In this document: positions 30,807 through 39,057 of the stretch, piece by piece | Position numbering within the stretch: the stretch's first letter is position 1 | Layout: each line of letters begins with the position of its first letter | Assembly: GCA_964509885.1 (NCBI GenBank) | Contig: CAZDZL010000001.1 | Location: 100,555-164,554 of the forward strand | Direction: 5' to 3' | Length of the DNA: 64,000 nucleotides | DNA from: Palsa-1447 sp964509885 | Lineage (GTDB): Bacteria > Verrucomicrobiota > Verrucomicrobiia > Opitutales > Opitutaceae | Notes under the pieces: generated by a model | Databases searched by the model: none | What the model saw: only the letters and a program-made list of their open reading frames with translations | What the model was told of the DNA's origin: nothing | Made by a program: the position numbers and the translations under genes

Positions 30807-31576
30807 GCCCGGCGACGGTATACCTCGTCGGCGCGGGCCCCGGGGATCCGGAGCTCATCACGCTGAAGGGCCGCCGCGTGCTCGCCGGGGCCGACGCGGT
30901 CGTCTACGACCACCTCGTGGACACGGCGCTCCTGGATTTTGCGCCGCCGGGATGCGAGCGGATCTTCGCGGGCAAGAAGGGCGGCCAGGCGTGCCGGCCC
31001 CAGGAGGAGATCGACCAGACCCTCGTGCGCCTTGCGACCGAGGGAAAGACCGTCGTCCGCCTGAAGGGCGGCGACCCGTTCATCTTTGGCCGGGGGGGCG
31101 AGGAGGCCGCGGCGCTCGCCGCGGCGGGCGTGCCCTTCGAGATCGTTCCCGGCGTCACCTCGGCGCTCGCCGCGGCGGCCTACTCGGGGATCCCTCTCAC
31201 GCACCGCCTCCACAGCTCGGCCGTCGTCCTCCTGACCGGCCACGAGGACCCGTCGAAGCCGGACGCCACGGTCCGCTGGGAGGACTACGCCCGCCTGAAC
31301 GCAACGCTCTGCGTCTACATGGGGGTCAAGAACCTCCCGACGATCGCCCGGCGCCTTCAGGCCGGCGGCCTCGCCCCGGAGACGCCCGCGGCGATCGTGC
31401 AGTCGGCGACGACGGAGGACCACCGCAGGATCCTCGGCACCGTGGCGACGATCGCCGCCCTCGCGGAGCAGGGCCACGTGGAGGCTCCGGCCATGCTCAT
31501 CATCGGCGCCGTGGCGGCGCTCTCGGACACGCTCGCCTGGTTTGAGGCCGGCAGGCACCTTGAGGTGGCCCGATGA
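30803..31576 (+). CDS. cobA: Uroporphyrinogen-III C-methyltransferase
   Basis: Methylates uroporphyrinogen III twice to precorrin-2, the branch point to siroheme. The 257-residue SUMT shows the N-terminal VGAGPGDPELITLKG, the LKGGDPFIFGRGGEE loop and the VPGVTSALAAAA motif. It lacks the dehydrogenase/chelatase half of CysG, so oxidation and iron insertion need other proteins, one of which is probably the next gene. It is placed in the sulfite reductase operon because CysI needs siroheme. Coupled on both sides by ATGA overlaps. Confidence 0.95.
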   Translation: MSPATVYLVGAGPGDPELITLKGRRVLAGADAVVYDHLVDTALLDFAPPGCERIFAGKKGGQACRPQEEIDQTLVRLATEGKTVVRLKGGDPFIFGRGGEEAAALAAAGVPFEIVPGVTSALAAAAYSGIPLTHRLHSSAVVLLTGHEDPSKPDATVRWEDYARLNATLCVYMGVKNLPTIARRLQAGGLAPETPAAIVQSATTEDHRRILGTVATIAALAEQGHVEAPAMLIIGAVAALSDTLAWFEAGRHLEVAR

Positions 31577-32394
31577 AGGTCGCCCTGGTCGACAACGGAT
31601 CGCTCGAGCCCGCGGCCCACGAGGGCCTGAGGGCGGCTGCTGCCGCCCTCTCCGAGAATGCCGGCATCCCCGTCGACGCCGTCTCGTGGAAGCACAGCGA
31701 CCGGATCGCGGCCGCGGCCCTCAAGGGCGGCCCCGCATGGACGCTCGCGCCCTGGATCCGCGCGAGGGTCGCTGACGGCGAGCGCGAATTCCTCCTCGTT
31801 CCCTTCTTCATCAGCCCGCAGGGCGCCATCGGCTCCGCGCTCGCCCGCGACCTCGCCGGTCTCCAGGAGGAGACCGGCGGGTTCAGCTACGCCTTCACGG
31901 CCGGTCTCGCCGAGGGCGGGACCCTGGGCGAGATCCTCGCCGACCGCGTGCGCCAGGAGATCGCGGCCAGGGGCCTGTGCGCCCCCCCGGTCATCGTGGT
32001 CGACCACGGCGGCCCCTCCCCCGTCTCCGCCGGGGTTCGCGACTCCGCGGCGGACGCCGCCCGCGACCTCCTGGTAGGCGAGATCGGCCCCCTCGTCTCG
32101 GCGTCCATGGAGTCGCCCGACGGCCCGGGCTTCGCCTTCAACCGCCCGCTCCTCGCGGAGGCTCTGACGGCCTCGGAATTCGCCTCGGGAGACGTGCTGA
32201 TCGCCCCCCTCTTCCTTCTGCCCGGCCGGCACGCGGGCCCGGGCGGCGACCTGGACGCGATCGCCCGGGAGGCGCAGGCGCGCTCGCCCGGGCTTCGCTG
32301 CCACTTCACGGGGCTCGTCGGATCGCACGCCCTCGCGGTCGACGCCCTTTCCCGCGCCCTCGCCCGGGCGCTCGCAGCCGCACTCCCCGCATGA
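31573..32394 (+). CDS. CbiX/SirB-type tetrapyrrole chelatase, two-domain
   Basis: The 273-residue product is built of two similar CbiX-like halves. The first begins VALVDNGSLEPAAHEGL and the second VIVVDHGGPSPVSAGVRD (about residue 137). The metal-binding histidine of the VDHG-type motif is present only in the second half; the first has Asn. By position between the SUMT and CysI genes it probably inserts iron into sirohydrochlorin to make siroheme. A cobalt chelatase role is the alternative. No precorrin-2 dehydrogenase is visible in the window. Confidence 0.8.
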   Translation: MKVALVDNGSLEPAAHEGLRAAAAALSENAGIPVDAVSWKHSDRIAAAALKGGPAWTLAPWIRARVADGEREFLLVPFFISPQGAIGSALARDLAGLQEETGGFSYAFTAGLAEGGTLGEILADRVRQEIAARGLCAPPVIVVDHGGPSPVSAGVRDSAADAARDLLVGEIGPLVSASMESPDGPGFAFNRPLLAEALTASEFASGDVLIAPLFLLPGRHAGPGGDLDAIAREAQARSPGLRCHFTGLVGSHALAVDALSRALARALAAALPA

Positions 32395-34121
32395 GCGACA
32401 CGCCCACAGCCGCACCGAAGCCGCTCTCGAAGAACGAGGGCCTGAAGGCCGAGAGCAACTACCTGCGCGGCCACATCCTGAGGGACCTCCAGGACGCGTC
32501 GTCCGGCACCATCACCGAGGACAGCGCGCAGCTCACGAAATTCCACGGCGTCTATCCCCAGGACGACCGCGACCTGCGCTCGCAGCGGCGCAAGGAGGGC
32601 AAGGAGAAGGCCTACATCTTCATGGCGAGGATCCGGGTGCCGGGCGGCGTGTGCACCCCCGCGCAGTGGCTCGCGATGGACGCCATCGCCGACAGGCACG
32701 GCAACGCGACGCTGAAGATCACGAACCGGCAGGCCTTCCAGCTGCACGGCGTCATCAAGGGCGAGCTTCGCCCCGCGATCCGCGAGGTCAACCAGGCCCT
32801 CCTTGACACCCTGGCCGCGTGCGGCGACGTGGTGCGGAACGTGATGTGCAACCCGAACCCGCACCTCTCCGCGATCCACGCGCAGACCCTCGAGATCGTG
32901 AAGGCCGTCTCGAGCCACCTCTCGCCCCGCACCCGGGCCTACCATGAGATCTGGGTCGACGAGAACCTCGTCGCGGGCGGCGAGCCCGACGAGGAGCCGA
33001 TCTACGGCAAGACCTACCTGCCGAGGAAGTTCAAGATCGGCTTCGCCGTGCCGCCGAGCAACGACATCGACGTCTACGCGAACGACCTCGGCTTCATCGC
33101 GATCACGGATGACGCAGGGAGGCTCGCCGGGTTCAATGTCACGGTGGGCGGCGGGATGGGGATGTCGCACAGCCAGCCCGAGACGTACCCCCGGCTGGCC
33201 GACGTCCTCGGCTTCTGCCGGCCCGACCAGGTCGTCCCGGTGGCCGAGGCCATCGTCACCCTCCAGCGCGATTTCGGCGACCGCACCGACAGGAAGCACG
33301 CCCGCTTCAAGTACACGGTCGCGGACCGCGGGCTCGTCTGGATCCGCCAGGAGGTCGAGCGCCGCCTGGGATGGGAGCTCGGCTCGGCGAGGCGCTTCGA
33401 GTTCACGGACACGGGCGACCGCTACGGCTGGACGGAGGGCCCGAACGGCGACGCGCATTTCACCCTCTTCATCGAGAACGGCCGCGTGAAGGACGCCGCG
33501 AAGGCGGCGCTGCGCGAGATCGCGAAGGTCCACAAGGGCGACTTCCGACTGACGCCCAACCAGCACCTCATCATCGCGGGCGTCTCCCCCGCCGAGCGCC
33601 CGCGGATCGACGCGCTCCTGAGGGAGCATGTCCTGGACACCGCCCACCGCGCCTCCGGGCTGCGGCTCAACGCGATGGCCTGCGTCGCCCTTCCCACCTG
33701 CGGGCTCGCGCTCGCGGAGAGCGAGCGCTACCTGCCCGACCTCGTGACCCTGCTCGACGCGGAGGTCGAGGCCGCGGGACTCAGGGACGACGCCATCGTC
33801 ATCCGCATGACGGGCTGCCCCAACGGCTGCGGCCGCCCCTACCTGGCCGAGATCGGCTTCGTCGGGAAGGCCCCGGGCAAGTACAACATGTACCTGGGCG
33901 CCGCATTCAACGGATCCCGGATGAACGCCCTCTACAAGGCCTCGGTCGCGTCCGCGGACATCGTCGGCCTCGTGCGCCCGCTCCTGCGGCGCTACGCCAC
34001 GGAGCGGCTCCCCGGCGAGCGCTTCGGCGACTTCACGATCCGCGCCGGGATCGTGAAGCCGACCGGCTCGCCGGCCGACTTCCACGCCCAGGCCGCGACG
34101 GGCGACGCGCCGGGAGTTTGA
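32391..34121 (+). CDS. cysI: Assimilatory sulfite reductase hemoprotein
   Basis: Six-electron reduction of sulfite to sulfide. The 576-residue product has two ferredoxin-like and two siroheme-binding domains in tandem. The 4Fe-4S/siroheme cysteines are ACVALPTCG (about residues 431 and 437) and TGCPNGCGRP (about 476 and 480). The siroheme/sulfite region NGCGRPYLAEI is intact. Length matches CysI (about 570). No cysJ flavoprotein is nearby, so the electron donor is encoded elsewhere or is ferredoxin. Last gene of the operon, followed by a strong hairpin. Confidence 0.93.
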   Translation: MSDTPTAAPKPLSKNEGLKAESNYLRGHILRDLQDASSGTITEDSAQLTKFHGVYPQDDRDLRSQRRKEGKEKAYIFMARIRVPGGVCTPAQWLAMDAIADRHGNATLKITNRQAFQLHGVIKGELRPAIREVNQALLDTLAACGDVVRNVMCNPNPHLSAIHAQTLEIVKAVSSHLSPRTRAYHEIWVDENLVAGGEPDEEPIYGKTYLPRKFKIGFAVPPSNDIDVYANDLGFIAITDDAGRLAGFNVTVGGGMGMSHSQPETYPRLADVLGFCRPDQVVPVAEAIVTLQRDFGDRTDRKHARFKYTVADRGLVWIRQEVERRLGWELGSARRFEFTDTGDRYGWTEGPNGDAHFTLFIENGRVKDAAKAALREIAKVHKGDFRLTPNQHLIIAGVSPAERPRIDALLREHVLDTAHRASGLRLNAMACVALPTCGLALAESERYLPDLVTLLDAEVEAAGLRDDAIVIRMTGCPNGCGRPYLAEIGFVGKAPGKYNMYLGAAFNGSRMNALYKASVASADIVGLVRPLLRRYATERLPGERFGDFTIRAGIVKPTGSPADFHAQAATGDAPGV

Positions 34122-34155
34122 GCTGCAGCCCCTCCCCCGTCGCCCGGGCAAAAAG

Positions 34156-34186
34156 AAACGGGCCGCCTTACCCGGGCGGCCCGTTT
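34156..34186. terminator. Bidirectional intrinsic terminator
   Basis: A perfect 12-bp inverted repeat (AAACGGGCCGCC / GGCGGCCCGTTT) with a 7-base loop lies 34 bases after the cysI stop. On the plus strand the stem ends in TTT only. On the minus strand it is followed by TTTCTTTTT, so it should also stop the leftward gene that ends at 34333. Confidence 0.85.
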
Positions 34187-34332
34187 GCTGTGCTATCTTA
34201 CCCTAATTACCCTTTGTTCGACAGGCCCCGCCAGTGAGCGGGCGCCCATCGGATCCAATGCAGACTGACGCGCCGAAGGGCCTTAGGTTTCGAAATCTCG
34301 GATACCGGGGCCATTTTTTCCCCGCGGCCGCC

Positions 34333-34656
34333 TCAGGGCCTCTCGCCGGGGAGGGAGTCGGCGGGACCCGGCTTCCTCGGCCTCGGCTCCGTCCATATCC
34401 TCACGAGGTACTCGGCGAGGTTCTTCATGCTGGTCCGCTTGAGGCCGTAAGCCCTCGCCGCCGCGATGAAGACAGGTGCTACCTCGCTGCGCTCCAAATA
34501 GTAACGCCATAATTCGGCATCGATCCGGGCCACGGCGGCGGGGAGCTCATCCGCGGCCGCAACGATGCCTCGAACTTTATCCTGGAGGTGCTGTCTCTCC
34601 TCGCTCTGACCCTGAACGTAGTCGTACAGCATCTGCTCGCTCCGGTTGAGGCTCAT
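34333..34656 (-). CDS. Conserved small hypothetical protein
   Basis: A 107-residue, mostly helical, charged protein beginning MSLNRSEQMLYDYVQGQ. No family was recognised with certainty; it looks like a lineage-restricted conserved protein rather than noise, because its reading frame keeps ordinary composition and its C-terminus ends in a Pro/Arg-rich tail. ATG 34656 was preferred over an upstream frame extension. Function unknown. It lies alone between two rightward genes and shares the terminator at 34156-34186. Confidence 0.6.
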   Translation of the reverse strand: MSLNRSEQMLYDYVQGQSEERQHLQDKVRGIVAAADELPAAVARIDAELWRYYLERSEVAPVFIAAARAYGLKRTSMKNLAEYLVRIWTEPRPRKPGPADSLPGERP

Positions 34657-34782
34657 CGGGCCCCAACGTGCCTCCGCAATTTGTAAAAAACAACGGTAAA
34701 CCCGGGGTTCAGCATGGCATTGCATTTTGCCGGCCCCCGTGGTTAGCCTCCACCTCCAACAGCTTCCCTACTCCCCCCTATT

Positions 34783-35595
34783 ATGTGGCAAAAACTTAAA
34801 GACCAGCTGCCCGCCATCATTCTGACGGCCGTCCTCATCTCCGGCGCAGCGTTCTGGGTGCACACGCAGACTGTAAAGGAAATGGCCGCCCAGCAGGAGG
34901 CCGCGATGGTCCCGCTGCGCGAGCAGAATGAGGCCCTCAAGGCCTCGGCTGAGGAAAATCGACGCAACATCGAGGCGACAAACAAGATGCTCAAGGACGC
35001 GATCTCGAAGCGCGAGGCGGACATGTTCCGGACCGACGAGGAGGTCCAGAAGCTCAATGGCGAGCGCATGGACGCCCTCGCCGAGGCCATCGCGAAGAAG
35101 GTCCAGCCCTACAACCCCCTCCCGAAGAGCCCCGAGGAGGCCGAGAAGATGCAGAACGAGCAGGTCGACAAGGTCTCCTCAAGGCTGACGATGAAGATCC
35201 AGCCCATCCTGAGCGAGATGGCCAGGGACCAGAACCTGACGCGCGACTCCATCGAGAAGTACAGCCAGCGCATCTCGGACCAGGTCGGGACCGCCCTTAC
35301 GGGCGAGATGGCCCGCAACCAGACCCTGAACACCAATCTCCAGGAGACGCAGGCCGCCGCCGGGGACGCGCTCAAGCTCAACCACGAGCTGACCGCGCTC
35401 TACCTGAGCACGTTCAAGGACGAGGGCATCCTGACCCGCCTGCTCATGCTGCCCGCCAATGTCGTCAGGGACGCCTCGAAGTTCAGCATCATCACCAGCA
35501 ACGACCGCAAGCAGGTCGAGCAGGACCTGGTGAACAAGGAGAACGAGATCGAGAAGCGCCTGGCCGACATCCAGGCCCAGAACCCGAAGGGCTGA
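34783..35595 (+). CDS. Membrane-anchored coiled-coil hypothetical protein
   Basis: The 270-residue product has one N-terminal membrane helix (PAIILTAVLISGAAFWV, about 10-26) and a long, Glu/Lys/Gln/Ala-rich helical body (about 30-215) that should form a coiled coil. The C-terminal part (RLLMLPANVVRDASKF onward) is again helical. A single anchor with a long extracytoplasmic coiled coil suggests a scaffolding or envelope-spacing role. Family unknown. Confidence 0.7.
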   Translation: MWQKLKDQLPAIILTAVLISGAAFWVHTQTVKEMAAQQEAAMVPLREQNEALKASAEENRRNIEATNKMLKDAISKREADMFRTDEEVQKLNGERMDALAEAIAKKVQPYNPLPKSPEEAEKMQNEQVDKVSSRLTMKIQPILSEMARDQNLTRDSIEKYSQRISDQVGTALTGEMARNQTLNTNLQETQAAAGDALKLNHELTALYLSTFKDEGILTRLLMLPANVVRDASKFSIITSNDRKQVEQDLVNKENEIEKRLADIQAQNPKG

Positions 35596-35611
35596 GCCGG
35601 GCCGGCCGCGC

Positions 35612-37027
35612 CTAGGCCGGCCGGACGCAGGTCGGGAGCAGGGCGGCGTCCTGCATCCCGTGGATGATCTTCTTGTCGGGGGGGCAGAACGTCGCGAGCG
35701 CCCCCGAAAGGCGCGCCTTTCCCTCGACCACGAAATAATAGGGGCAGAGCCTCAGGCGCCCGTCGGACTCGCGCGCCTCGTGGGGCGCATCCGCCCCGTA
35801 CAGCGGGTGTCGGACCCGCCTCGGCTTGCGGTACGGCTGCAGGATGTGGAGGTTGGTCGGAGCGAGCTGCAGGGCGCGCTCCACTCCCTCCTGCCACTCC
35901 TCTCGGGAGCTGTCGCTCCCGAGGACGACGCTGCGCGCGCCCCAGGCGGTCTCGTGGAAGCCGCTGATCTTGATGATGAGGTCGCGCTCCTTCTGGCTCG
36001 CTCCGATCAGGTCGCGCCAGTCGCCAAGCGCCCGCCCGCCCGCCCGGGGTCCGTCCAGGACCGCCCCCGGCGGAAGCGGCGCCGGGTCCATCACCCAGGT
36101 CGGCGGGATGAGCGAGCGCAGGAGCTTCAGGGACCGGGAGCCGAGCGCCTCCTCCCAGTAGTCCCGCAGCAGGTGGTGGTGGAAGAGCGCCATCGCGAGC
36201 TTCTCCTCCTGGAACGCCCGCATCGGGGGCGCGACGGCGACGTCCCCGGACGCCCAGGCGTCCATGATGAACCCGGCCGTCTTGATGCTCGCGAGGTCGA
36301 AGAGCTCGAAGAAGCGGTAGATGATGTCGATCTTCTCCGGGTTGCCCTCGACGTCGAAGAACAGGGCGCCGCCCAGCGGGAACAGGTCCTCGGGCCTCAT
36401 GCAGAACACCCTCTGGCCGGCGACCTGCATCTGGTGGGCGAGCCACTCCATCTCGGGCCGGTAGGTCGCCGCCTCGTCGCTGACCACGAGCGCGATGAGC
36501 GGGTTGCGCGCCCCGGGCCGCAGGCCCGCGAGCGACGCGTGGAAGTTCCGGATCATCGCGTCGTCGGCCCCGATGATGCCCCCCGTCTCCCGGTAGAGGC
36601 GGTTCAGGAACGCCGTGAGGCCGATCCCGCCGGGCACCGAGTCGAGCTCGGTCATCACGAATCCCTCGTCCGTCAGCAGCAGGTCGGGGCGCATCACCGT
36701 CGGGAACATCCCGCGGTTGCGGGGATCGCGCGCGTGCGCGATGAGCGCCTCGGGCTTGCCCCGGTCGAGGTAGCTCGCGACCCAGGGCGCGACGAGCGGC
36801 TTGTTGCGCAGGAGGTTCTTGCCCGCGACGGAGCGCAGGTAGAGGGCCTCGAGGGCCTGGTGGAATTCCAGGCAGGCGGCCCCGATGGCCTCGAGCTCCT
36901 CCGCCTGCTCCGGCAGGATGGGCCAGGCCCGCGGCGACAGGCGCCAGCTCTTGTCCTCGAAGAGGGGCTGGGCGGCGAACGCCGCCTTGAGGTCCGCGTA
37001 GGTGGGCTCGGGCATCGGTTCCAGCAC
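35612..37027 (-). CDS. Conserved hypothetical, possible circularly permuted ATP-grasp
   Basis: The 471-residue protein has blocks that resemble ATP-grasp-type peptide-forming enzymes. RPDLLLTDEGFVMTELDSVPGG near residue 115 could hold acidic metal ligands. KIDIIYRFFEL near residue 225 and LIIKISGFHETAWGARSV near 355 are followed by ILQPYRKPRR. The order fits permuted ATP-grasp proteins such as the glutathionylspermidine synthase type. This is inference from motif feel only. It begins 1 base inside the prfB stop (GTG 37027; an ATG at 37015 is an alternative). Confidence 0.55.
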   Translation of the reverse strand: MLEPMPEPTYADLKAAFAAQPLFEDKSWRLSPRAWPILPEQAEELEAIGAACLEFHQALEALYLRSVAGKNLLRNKPLVAPWVASYLDRGKPEALIAHARDPRNRGMFPTVMRPDLLLTDEGFVMTELDSVPGGIGLTAFLNRLYRETGGIIGADDAMIRNFHASLAGLRPGARNPLIALVVSDEAATYRPEMEWLAHQMQVAGQRVFCMRPEDLFPLGGALFFDVEGNPEKIDIIYRFFELFDLASIKTAGFIMDAWASGDVAVAPPMRAFQEEKLAMALFHHHLLRDYWEEALGSRSLKLLRSLIPPTWVMDPAPLPPGAVLDGPRAGGRALGDWRDLIGASQKERDLIIKISGFHETAWGARSVVLGSDSSREEWQEGVERALQLAPTNLHILQPYRKPRRVRHPLYGADAPHEARESDGRLRLCPYYFVVEGKARLSGALATFCPPDKKIIHGMQDAALLPTCVRPA

Positions 37028-38170
37028 TAGTCGTCCATCTGGATGTCCTTGTTCCTGTGGCGGGGGCTGCCGGCCCGCAGCCAGGCGGTGATGAAGGCGT
37101 CGATCTTGCCGTCGAGGACGCCCTGCGTGTCGCTCGTGCTGTAGCCGGTGCGCAGGTCCTTCACCATCTGGTAGGGCTGGAGCACGTAGCTGCGGATCTG
37201 GCTGCCCCAGCCGATCTCGCCCTTCTCGCCGTAGAAGCGCTCCATCTCGCTGCGCTGCTCGTCCAGGCGCTTCTCGTAGAGCCTCGACTTGAGGACAGTC
37301 ATCGCGCTCGCGCGGTTCTTGATCTGTGAGCGCTCGTTCTGGCAGACGACGACGATGCCGGTCGGGATGTGGGTCAGGCGGACGGCCGAGTCCGTCGTGT
37401 TGACGCCCTGTCCCCCCTTGCCCGACGAGCGGTACACGTCGACCCGGATCTCGCTCTCGGGGATCTCGATCTCGATGTCCTCGTTGATCTCCGCGATCAC
37501 GTCCACGGCGCAGAAGGAGGTGTGGCGGCGCTTGTTCGAGTCAAAGGGACTGATGCGCACCAGCCGGTGGACGCCGCGCTCGGCCTTCGCGTAGCCGTAG
37601 GCGTTCTCGCCCTTGATGACGAGGGTCGCCTTCGTGATGCCCGCCTGGTCGCCCGACTGCACGTCCTGGACCTCGACCTCGAAGCCCCGCCTCTCCGCCC
37701 ACCGGTTGTACATCCGGAAGAGCATGTCCGCCCAGTCGCAGGACTCGGTGCCGCCGGCGCCCGCCTGGATGGAGAGGAACGCGTTGTTCCTGTCGAACTG
37801 GCCCGTGAGGAAGGACGCGATCTCAAGCTTGTCGAGCTCCTCGGCCATGGCCGCGACACTCGCCTCCAGCTCCCGCTCGTTCGCCTCCCGGTCCGCGCCC
37901 TCCAGCGCCTCGACCAGCTCGAGCATGACATGGGTGTCGTCGACCTTCCCCTGGAACGCGACCACGGGCAGCACGCTGCGCTTGAGCACGTTCAGCTTCG
38001 CGATGTGCTTCTGGGCGCGCTCGTTGTTGTCCCAGAAGCCCGGCGCGCCCATCTGGGCCTCCATCGCCTCTATCTCCCGGCGCTTTTGGTCGACGTCAAA
38101 GAAACCTCCAGAGATGCCCGGCGCGCTTCTTGATGTTCTCTATGTGGTTGAATGTCTCTGGGGAGATCAT
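37027..38170 (-). CDS. prfB: Peptide chain release factor 2 with programmed +1 frameshift
   Basis: Release factor for UGA and UAA. The 0-frame starts at ATG 38170 and reads 24 codons to CTT TGA C at 38101-38095. Shifting +1 over the TGA at 38096-38098 continues at GAC (38097) to the stop at 37027, giving a 380-residue protein. An SD-like GGAGG sits just before the slip site, as in E. coli prfB. Downstream are the RF2 codon-reading tripeptide SPF (in VRISPFDSN) and the catalytic GGQ loop (GKGGQGVNTTDSAV). The leftward neighbour starts within its stop codon. Confidence 0.93.
38094..38108 (-). promoter_or_regulatory. prfB autoregulatory +1 frameshift site
   Basis: The minus strand reads GGAGGTTTCTTTGAC. 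Slippery CTT (38101-38099) is followed by the in-frame stop TGA (38098-38096) with C next, and an SD-like GGAGG lies just upstream. This is the classical sensor by which low RF2 level permits the shift and thus more RF2. Confidence 0.92.
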
Positions 38171-38255
38171 GGTGGAGGGCCGAAGTAAACCCGGTCCCGG
38201 CCCAACCGCAAGCGGACAAGAGGCGCGGCCGGCGTGCGCCCGAAACCGACGTCCC

Positions 38256-38984
38256 CTATGCGCCCAGCCGGTACGCCACCCAAAAGCCGGCGACCGCGAG
38301 CGCGTGCATCCCGGCGAAGCCGAGCACCACGACCGGGACGATGCGGTCGTCGATCTCGGGCACCGCCGCGCGCGGGCAGCCGCGCAGGAACACGCCGTAG
38401 GCCGCCCAGGCCATGAGGGCGCCGGCGATCACGTCGGCGACATAATGCTGCTTTGTGTAGAGCGTCGAGACGGCGACGAGCGTGGCCCAGGCGCCGGCTG
38501 CGAGGCCGATCCCGCGGGACACGCGGTAGCAGGTCATCGCGGCGAGGTAGGATTGCGCGACGTGGAGGGAGGGAAAGCAGTTGTACGGCCCATCCCACGA
38601 ATAGACGATCCGAAGGGCCCAGGCGCAGAAGCCGCCGCCGATCTCCGCCCGGGATGGCCGCGGCAGCACGGTCGGATAGGCCAGGAACACGGCGTAGGCC
38701 ACGAACCACAGTGCCAGGTAGGCCTGGAGGGTGCGCCGGATCTGCTCCTCCCGGCGGACCACCACGAGCGGCAGGAACATCGCGAAGTAGAGCGAGCCGT
38801 AGACCAGGGACCACGCGGGCCGCACCGGCAGCGCGCGGTCCAGGGCCAGCGCGGGCATGTGCAGCGCCCGGTCGCGCATGTAGGCGCCGATGACGATGTA
38901 GAAGGGGACGAGCGCCACGAACACGGCAAAAAGGGCGGCGATGGACCGGCTCAGCGGGAACGGCCGCCCCAGCATCTCCGCCAT
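38256..38984 (-). CDS. PAP2 family phosphatase, AUR1-like
   Basis: A 242-residue membrane protein with about six helices and the split phosphatase motif of the PAP2 superfamily. Motif 1 is near PTVLPRPSRAE, motif 2 is FPSLHVAQSY (catalytic histidine, about residue 143), and motif 3 is KQHYVADVIAG. The PRP/PSLH/H-x3-D combination is typical of inositol-phosphorylceramide synthase/AUR1-like PAP2 proteins, so it might transfer or remove lipid phosphate groups. ATG 38984 was chosen; the longer frame enters the antiporter gene on the same strand. Confidence 0.8.
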   Translation of the reverse strand: MAEMLGRPFPLSRSIAALFAVFVALVPFYIVIGAYMRDRALHMPALALDRALPVRPAWSLVYGSLYFAMFLPLVVVRREEQIRRTLQAYLALWFVAYAVFLAYPTVLPRPSRAEIGGGFCAWALRIVYSWDGPYNCFPSLHVAQSYLAAMTCYRVSRGIGLAAGAWATLVAVSTLYTKQHYVADVIAGALMAWAAYGVFLRGCPRAAVPEIDDRIVPVVVLGFAGMHALAVAGFWVAYRLGA

Positions 38985-39057
38985 CAGGCCCCAACGGGAG
39001 CGGCCGGGGACGGGGGCACCCGGGTTTTCCGGCTGTTGCGATCCCGCAGGCACGTCC

